A stretch of 41,965 bases of DNA from contig NZ_PDOA01000026.1 in NCBI RefSeq assembly GCF_003116135.1, forward strand, positions 1 to 41,965, read 5' to 3'. Numbering within the stretch: the stretch's first letter is position 1; every line of letters starts with the position of its first letter. This DNA comes from Teichococcus aestuarii (GTDB lineage: Bacteria > Pseudomonadota > Alphaproteobacteria > Acetobacterales > Acetobacteraceae). Positions 38,527-41,965 of the stretch are shown here, piece by piece. The notes under the pieces were generated by a model, which saw only the letters and a list, made by a program, of their open reading frames with translations, was not told the DNA's origin and did not search any database. The position numbers and the translations under genes were made by a program.

Positions 38527-38865
38527 ATGAGCAACCCGACCTTCGACCGCATCCAGTCCGAGATCACCGAGAACCCGGTGGTGCTCTACATGAAGGGCAC
38601 GCCGGTCTTCCCGCAATGCGGCTTCAGCGCGCGCGTGGTGCAGATCCTCTCCCACGTCGGCGTGCCCTTCAAGGGCGTGAACGTGCTGGAGGATGCCGAG
38701 ATCCGCGAGGGCATCAAGGCCTTCACCAACTGGCCGACCATCCCGCAGCTCTACGTGAAGGGCGAGTTCGTCGGCGGCTGCGACATCATCATGGAGATGT
38801 TCCAGAACGGCGAGCTGACCGCGCTGCTCGACGAGAAGGGCATCCCGCACCAGGCCGCGGCCTGA
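38527..38865 (+). CDS. grxD: Monothiol glutaredoxin (Grx4/GrxD type)
   Basis: A 112-residue CGFS glutaredoxin. The active site is PQCGFSARV with C31, and K23 in [10 protein letters not shown] and [21 protein letters not shown] (the glutathione-binding TIP loop) are present. It coordinates a [2Fe-2S] cluster with glutathione and works with BolA. It ends the purL-bolA-grxD run, followed by a strong terminator. Confidence 0.96.
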   Translation: MSNPTFDRIQSEITENPVVLYMKGTPVFPQCGFSARVVQILSHVGVPFKGVNVLEDAEIREGIKAFTNWPTIPQLYVKGEFVGGCDIIMEMFQNGELTALLDEKGIPHQAAA

Positions 38866-38908
38866 GCGGTGCGCCCGGGCCCCGCACGGCCCTGGGCTGG
38901 AACGCCGG

Positions 38909-38939
38909 CGCCCGCCCCGGATGACGGGGCGGGCGTTTT
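38909..38939 (+). terminator. Rho-independent terminator after grxD
   Basis: An 11-bp perfect GC stem (38909-38919 and 38925-38935) with loop GATGA is followed by TTTT. It lies 43 bases after grxD and ends the purL-bolA-grxD transcript. Confidence 0.88.
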
Positions 38940-39044
38940 CATGTCCGGAACGCGCCTTCACAGCCGGCCAACCGGCCGCCACCTCTGGCGTTGCCCAGAG
39001 CGGGGGAGGCGCCTCCCCCCGGCACACCGCACCGGAAGGCCCGC

Positions 39045-39845
39045 ATGACCCGCGACGACACCCGCACCCTGCTGAACCTGGTGCTGCCCATCCTGCAGCC
39101 GCTGGCCGGCGCCATGGCGCCGGTCTTCGGCATCGGCCACACCATGGCCGAGATGTCGGCCCGCAGCCAGACGCCGGTGGTGCCGGCGGGCTATGCCTTC
39201 TCCATCTGGGGGGTGATCTTCGCCCTCGGCATCGCCTGGGGCATCTGGCAGCTCCTCCCCTCCGGCGGGCGGGACAGCCTGGCGGCGCGCCGGCTGGGCT
39301 GGCCGCTGGCCGCCGCCTTCGCCTGCTCGAACCTCTGGATGGTGGTGGCGGCGCTGACCGAGAATGGCTGGCACCTCGTGCTGATCATCCTGCTGATGCT
39401 GGCCGCCAGCCTCACTGCCTTCTTCATCAACCGCCGCCTGCCGGCCCATGCGGGCGGCCCGGCCTGGCCGGAGCGCTGGATCATCCGCCCGCTGGTGGGG
39501 CTGATGGCCGGCTGGGTCTCCGTGGCCAGCTTCGCCAACATCGCGGGGGCGGCGCGGATCAGCGGCGCCATCCAGCCGGACGGCGCGGGCGAGACCCTGG
39601 CGGCGGTGCTGATCCTGCTCGCCGCCGGGGGGCTGGTGCTGGGGGTGCTGTGGGCGGCGCAGGGCTCGCCCTGGTATGCGGCGGCGGTGGCCTGGGCGCT
39701 GGTGGGCATCCTCTACGCCAACACCGTGGAGCGGGAGTTCGACGCGGCCGTCGCGGCCGTCTCGTTGGGGCTGCTGGCGGTGGTGCTGGCGATGGCCTGG
39801 CAGCGGGCGCGCTTCGCCCGCACCGGCCCCCAGCCGGCCCCATGA
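39045..39845 (+). CDS. Tryptophan-rich sensory protein-like (TspO/MBR-related) membrane protein
   Basis: A 266-residue hydrophobic protein with about seven to eight membrane segments. It includes PVVPAGYAFSIWGVIFALGI, the hallmark entry into the TspO/MBR-like fold, and Trp-rich segments (NLWMVVAALTENGWHLV, GWVSVASFANI). It is longer than classic TspO (about 160). GGAAGG five bases before the ATG at 39045 supports this start. TspO relatives bind porphyrins or lipids, but this branch is uncharacterised. Confidence 0.75.
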   Translation: MTRDDTRTLLNLVLPILQPLAGAMAPVFGIGHTMAEMSARSQTPVVPAGYAFSIWGVIFALGIAWGIWQLLPSGGRDSLAARRLGWPLAAAFACSNLWMVVAALTENGWHLVLIILLMLAASLTAFFINRRLPAHAGGPAWPERWIIRPLVGLMAGWVSVASFANIAGAARISGAIQPDGAGETLAAVLILLAAGGLVLGVLWAAQGSPWYAAAVAWALVGILYANTVEREFDAAVAAVSLGLLAVVLAMAWQRARFARTGPQPAP

Positions 39846-39897
39846 TGCGCCCGGGGCGCGCCTCCCGGATGAAGACGCGCCCTGAGATCGCGGGCCT

Positions 39898-40238
39898 GGC
39901 TGCCTCAGCCGAGGCGCGGGCCGGTGCCGAAGCCGCCCTGGGCCGAGGCGCTGTTGCCCACGGGGCCGGGAACGCGGCCGGTGGCGTTGTGCCGCTCGGT
40001 GGTGCTCACCGAGGCCACCAGCGGGCTGCCGCTGGGCGAGGCGCTCTGGCCCACATTGGCCGGCAGGCCGCGCTCGGAGGCCTGCGTCGTCGCCATGGAG
40101 TAGGCGAAGGGGCTGCCGGTGATGGGGGTGTTGTTCACGTTGTCGAACAGGTCGGCCGCCATCGACAGGCCGGGGGCGGCCACCGTCAGGCCGGCAGCCA
40201 GGAACAGGGCGCGGAAGGCGGAAACGTTGCGCATGATC
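39898..40238 (-). repeat. Long direct repeat, copy 1 (341 bp)
   Basis: This segment is almost identical to 41369-41709. It covers the small secreted-protein gene almost exactly. There are five base differences within the coding region, all silent. The repeats flank the LysR gene in direct orientation. Confidence 0.95.
39905..40234 (-). CDS. Small secreted protein, copy 1 (109 aa)
   Basis: The product has a signal peptide (SAFRALFLAAGLTVAAP, cleavage near SMAA at about 26) and then a Ser/Gly/Asn/Thr-rich mature part starting ADLFDNVNN and ending GGFGTGPRLG. I do not recognise a family. The gene is divergent from the LysR gene and has an identical-protein twin at 41376-41705. The ATG at 40234 is chosen because the same start is shared with the twin. 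Confidence 0.75.
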   Translation of the reverse strand: MRNVSAFRALFLAAGLTVAAPGLSMAADLFDNVNNTPITGSPFAYSMATTQASERGLPANVGQSASPSGSPLVASVSTTERHNATGRVPGPVGNSASAQGGFGTGPRLG

Positions 40239-40337
40239 GTGTCTCTCATCTCGTGTGTTGCTCAGGCTCTGGCGGGATCGCCCACCGTCGCAGAGAGAGA
40301 TGGGCCCCCAGCGGCATCATCAAAACTGCTGAATAAA

Positions 40338-40352
40338 TGATCGTACCCATCA
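40338..40352. promoter_or_regulatory. Candidate LysR-type operator, copy 1
   Basis: TGAT-N7-ATCA is a 15-bp dyad in the gap between the secreted-protein gene and the LysR gene. The same dyad recurs at 41807-41821, in the upstream region of the duplicate. AAATGATC and CATCAG stand 13 bases apart in both copies. Confidence 0.55.
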
Positions 40353-40365
40353 GCCGGAGAGATGG

Positions 40366-41283
40366 ATGATTGACCCCCTGACACTCGACCAGCTGCGCGT
40401 CCTGGTGGCCGTGGCGGAGACGGGCAGCTTCTCGGCGGCGGCGCGGCGGCTGCGGCGGGTGCAGTCGGCGGTCAGCCAGTCGATCCAGGCGCTGGAGGGC
40501 ACGCTGCGCCTCTCCCTGTTCGACCGCACCGGCCGGCGCCCCACGCCCACCGAGGCAGGGCGCGTCATCATCGAGGATGCGCGGCTGATGCTGAAGCAGG
40601 CCGAGGTGCTGCGCGCCCGCGCCGACAGCATCACGGGCGGGCTGGAACCGGAGCTGACCATCGCCATCAACCCGCTGATGCCCCCCGCCCCCGCCATGGA
40701 GGCGCTGAAGGCGCTGCGGCAGGAATTCCCCAACCTGCCGGTGACGCTGCTGACCGAGGGGCTGAGCTCGCCCGAGCGGCACCTGCGGGACGGCACGGTG
40801 CGGCTGGCCATCTATCCGGTGGAGGCGGTCGGGCCGATGGAGCTGGCGGTGGACTTCCTGATGAACGTGCCGATGATTCCGGTGGTGGCCGCCGGCCACC
40901 CGCTGGCCCGGCTGGAGGCCCCCCTGGCGCGGGAGGAACTCGCCATGCATGTCCAGCTGGTGCTGACCGATGGCGGGCCGAAGAGCAACTGGTCACGCGG
41001 CGTGATCAGCCCGCAGCACTGGCGCTTCGCCGACCTCAACACCCGGCTGGCCTTCCTGCTGGAGGGCTTCGGCTGGTGCAACATGCCGGAGCACATGGTG
41101 GCCGCGCATGTCGCCGAGGGGCGCCTCAAGCGGCTGCATCTGTTCGAGGAGAACGGCTTCGCCATCCCGCTGCATGTGGTGCATGAGCGCAGCCGGCCGC
41201 CCGGCGTCGCCGGGCGGTGGCTGGTCAACCGGATGCGCCAGGCCCTGGCCCATCACGGCGTCCAGCCCCTGGCGGCGGCCTGA
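40366..41283 (+). CDS. LysR family transcriptional regulator
   Basis: A 305-residue LysR protein. The N-terminal helix-turn-helix (LRVLVAVAETGSFSAAARRL, then VQSAVSQSIQALEGTLRLSL) covers about residues 10-55, and the co-inducer domain follows from about residue 90 (ELTIAINPLMPPA...). GGAGAG four bases before the ATG and alternative ATG at 40362 are close together. It is flanked by identical copies of the secreted-protein gene and is the likely regulator of at least the divergent one. Confidence 0.93.
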   Translation: MIDPLTLDQLRVLVAVAETGSFSAAARRLRRVQSAVSQSIQALEGTLRLSLFDRTGRRPTPTEAGRVIIEDARLMLKQAEVLRARADSITGGLEPELTIAINPLMPPAPAMEALKALRQEFPNLPVTLLTEGLSSPERHLRDGTVRLAIYPVEAVGPMELAVDFLMNVPMIPVVAAGHPLARLEAPLAREELAMHVQLVLTDGGPKSNWSRGVISPQHWRFADLNTRLAFLLEGFGWCNMPEHMVAAHVAEGRLKRLHLFEENGFAIPLHVVHERSRPPGVAGRWLVNRMRQALAHHGVQPLAAA

Positions 41284-41298
41284 GCACCGCGCATGCGG

Positions 41299-41332
41299 AA
41301 AGGGCGCCCCGCCGTCCGGCGGGGCGCCCTTT
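41299..41332. terminator. Bidirectional terminator between lysR and secreted-protein copy 2
   Basis: A perfect 15-bp stem (41299-41313 and 41318-41332) with loop GTCC begins AAAGGG and ends CCCTTT. It sits between the convergent LysR gene and the second secreted-protein gene, and the T/A runs are inside the stem tips. Confidence 0.8.
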
Positions 41333-41368
41333 CAGAGAACATCGCGCCTGCCCGGGCCTGAGCCCGGA

Positions 41369-41709
41369 GGCTGCCTCAGCCGAGGCGCGGGCCGGTGCCG
41401 AAGCCGCCCTGGGCCGAGGCGCTGTTGCCCACGGGGCCGGGGACACGGCCGGTGGCGTTGTGCCGCTCGGTGGTGCTCACCGAGGCCACCAGCGGGCTGC
41501 CGCTGGGCGAGGCGCTCTGGCCCACATTGGCCGGCAGGCCGCGCTCGGAGGCCTGCGTCGTCGCCATGGAATAGGCGAAGGGGCTGCCGGTGATGGGGGT
41601 GTTGTTCACGTTGTCGAACAGGTCGGCCGCCATCGACAGGCCGGGGGCGGCCACCGTCAGGCCGGCGGCCAGGAACAGGGCGCGGAAAGCGGAAACGTTG
41701 CGCATGATC
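41369..41709 (-). repeat. Long direct repeat, copy 2 (341 bp)
   Basis: The twin of 39898-40238. Sequence outside the repeat differs on both sides, but the promoter side keeps several spaced motifs in common, so the true ancestral duplication was longer than the near-identical part. Confidence 0.95.
41376..41705 (-). CDS. Small secreted protein, copy 2 (109 aa)
   Basis: Encodes exactly the same 109 residues as 39905-40234. All five base differences are silent: GTT/GTC and CGC/CGT near the C-terminus, and three further third-position changes. This suggests a recent copy kept by selection or gene conversion. The upstream region continues to a dyad-rich segment and then the IS5 element. Confidence 0.75.
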   Translation of the reverse strand: MRNVSAFRALFLAAGLTVAAPGLSMAADLFDNVNNTPITGSPFAYSMATTQASERGLPANVGQSASPSGSPLVASVSTTERHNATGRVPGPVGNSASAQGGFGTGPRLG

Positions 41710-41806
41710 TTTGATCTTTCTTCTTCTTGAAATCCGGCGGGCAGGTTGTCCTGCCGTCTGGCAGTGAGATAGGCGCTTGGAGCCATCGCCGGAACCGCGG
41801 AAGAAA

Positions 41807-41833
41807 TGATCAAAAGCATCAGATATACTGATG
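41807..41833. promoter_or_regulatory. Candidate LysR-type operator, copy 2
   Basis: TGAT-N7-ATCA (41807-41821) repeats the dyad of 40338-40352. Overlapping it, CATCAG-ATATA-CTGATG (41817-41833) is a perfect 6-bp-arm inverted repeat that contains a T-N11-A LysR-type box. The IS element starts eight bases further on. Confidence 0.55.
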
Positions 41834-41840
41834 GCGACTA

Positions 41841-41965
41841 GGGCCTGTTAGAGCTTGAGCCAGTCGGCGGCTGCTGCGAGGCAGAGGATGCCGATGAAGG
41901 ATCGGGCGGTCTTCTCGTAGCGGGTGGCGACGGCACGCCATTCTTTGAGGCGGGCCCAAAGGTTC
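41841..41965 (-). mobile_element. IS5-family element, terminal part (runs off the right edge)
   Basis: Reading rightwards, the element tip starts GGGCCTGTTAG after a TA (41839-41840). It matches 7 of 11 bases with the tip at the left edge of the window (GAGGTTGTTAT), as expected for imperfect terminal repeats. It contains the end of a minus-strand transposase. Only one end is visible, so the element's length and target duplication cannot be checked. Confidence 0.75.
41848..41965 (-). CDS. IS5-family transposase, C-terminal 38 residues (partial at window edge)
   Basis: The minus strand from the edge reads NLWARLKEWRAVATRYEKTA and then SFIGILCLAAAADWLKL, followed by a stop (41848-41850). 'RLK.WR.VATRYEKTA..F...L.LAA..DWL' is the standard C-terminal signature of IS5-family transposases, including the last DDE-region lysine and glutamate environment. 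The rest of the gene lies outside the window. Same orientation as the left-edge copy. Confidence 0.85.
   Translation of the reverse strand, partial: NLWARLKEWRAVATRYEKTARSFIGILCLAAAADWLKL

Overview
The window is very GC-rich and densely packed. Gene content and codon use point to a Roseomonas-like alphaproteobacterium (Acetobacteraceae/Rhodospirillales). The indicators are an aa3-type cytochrome oxidase subunit IV, several Bug/TctC solute-binding proteins, fused Liv-type ABC transporter parts and a purC-purS-purQ...purL-bolA-grxD series. The organism assignment is inference. Both ends lie inside IS5-family elements in the same orientation: the transposase N-terminus at the left edge and a C-terminus at the right edge. 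The window may therefore be a contig that stopped at IS copies.

Left end (1-340): IS5 end, then a short AT-rich remnant of a foreign gene cut by the IS. 329-7622 (minus): one likely operon headed by a GntR/FCD regulator, then an SDR, a threonine-synthase-like PLP enzyme, a D-amino-acid-dehydrogenase-like flavoprotein and a complete polar amino acid ABC importer. 7763-14472 (plus, divergent): a branched-chain-type ABC importer whose permease LivM and both ATPases LivG and LivF form one 837-residue polypeptide, followed by a 3-hydroxyacyl/carnitine-type dehydrogenase and a beta-keto acid cleavage enzyme. A perfect 12-bp palindrome in the shared promoter region is the best operator candidate for the GntR protein. 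Together this reads as an uptake and catabolism locus for an amino-acid-like or quaternary-amine-like compound.

14653-20528: two transglutaminase-like genes, a GFA-family protein, cytochrome oxidase subunit IV, ndk, an AI-2E family permease and a TonB with a very long Pro/Ala linker. 20742-28781: a methyltransferase, a Bug protein, an ABC-F ATPase, a DUF2171 protein, a small membrane protein, then tctA and a second Bug/TctC gene without tctB.

28991-38865: purine genes purC, purS, purQ and purL, followed by bolA and grxD. A 4.9-kb block separates purQ from purL. It carries a PPOX-like protein, a Tat-exported SDR, a TetR-MFS-small protein operon with a clear palindromic operator, and a gene that looks like a stand-alone IS5-type DNA-binding domain touching purL.

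38909-41965: a terminator, a TspO-like membrane protein, and two copies of a small secreted protein gene (five silent differences, identical proteins) around a LysR gene. The promoter regions of both copies share motifs at identical spacing. The second copy appears to be a duplicated secreted-protein/LysR divergon whose regulator side was cut by the right-hand IS5 element. I saw no tRNA, rRNA, CRISPR or prophage genes.
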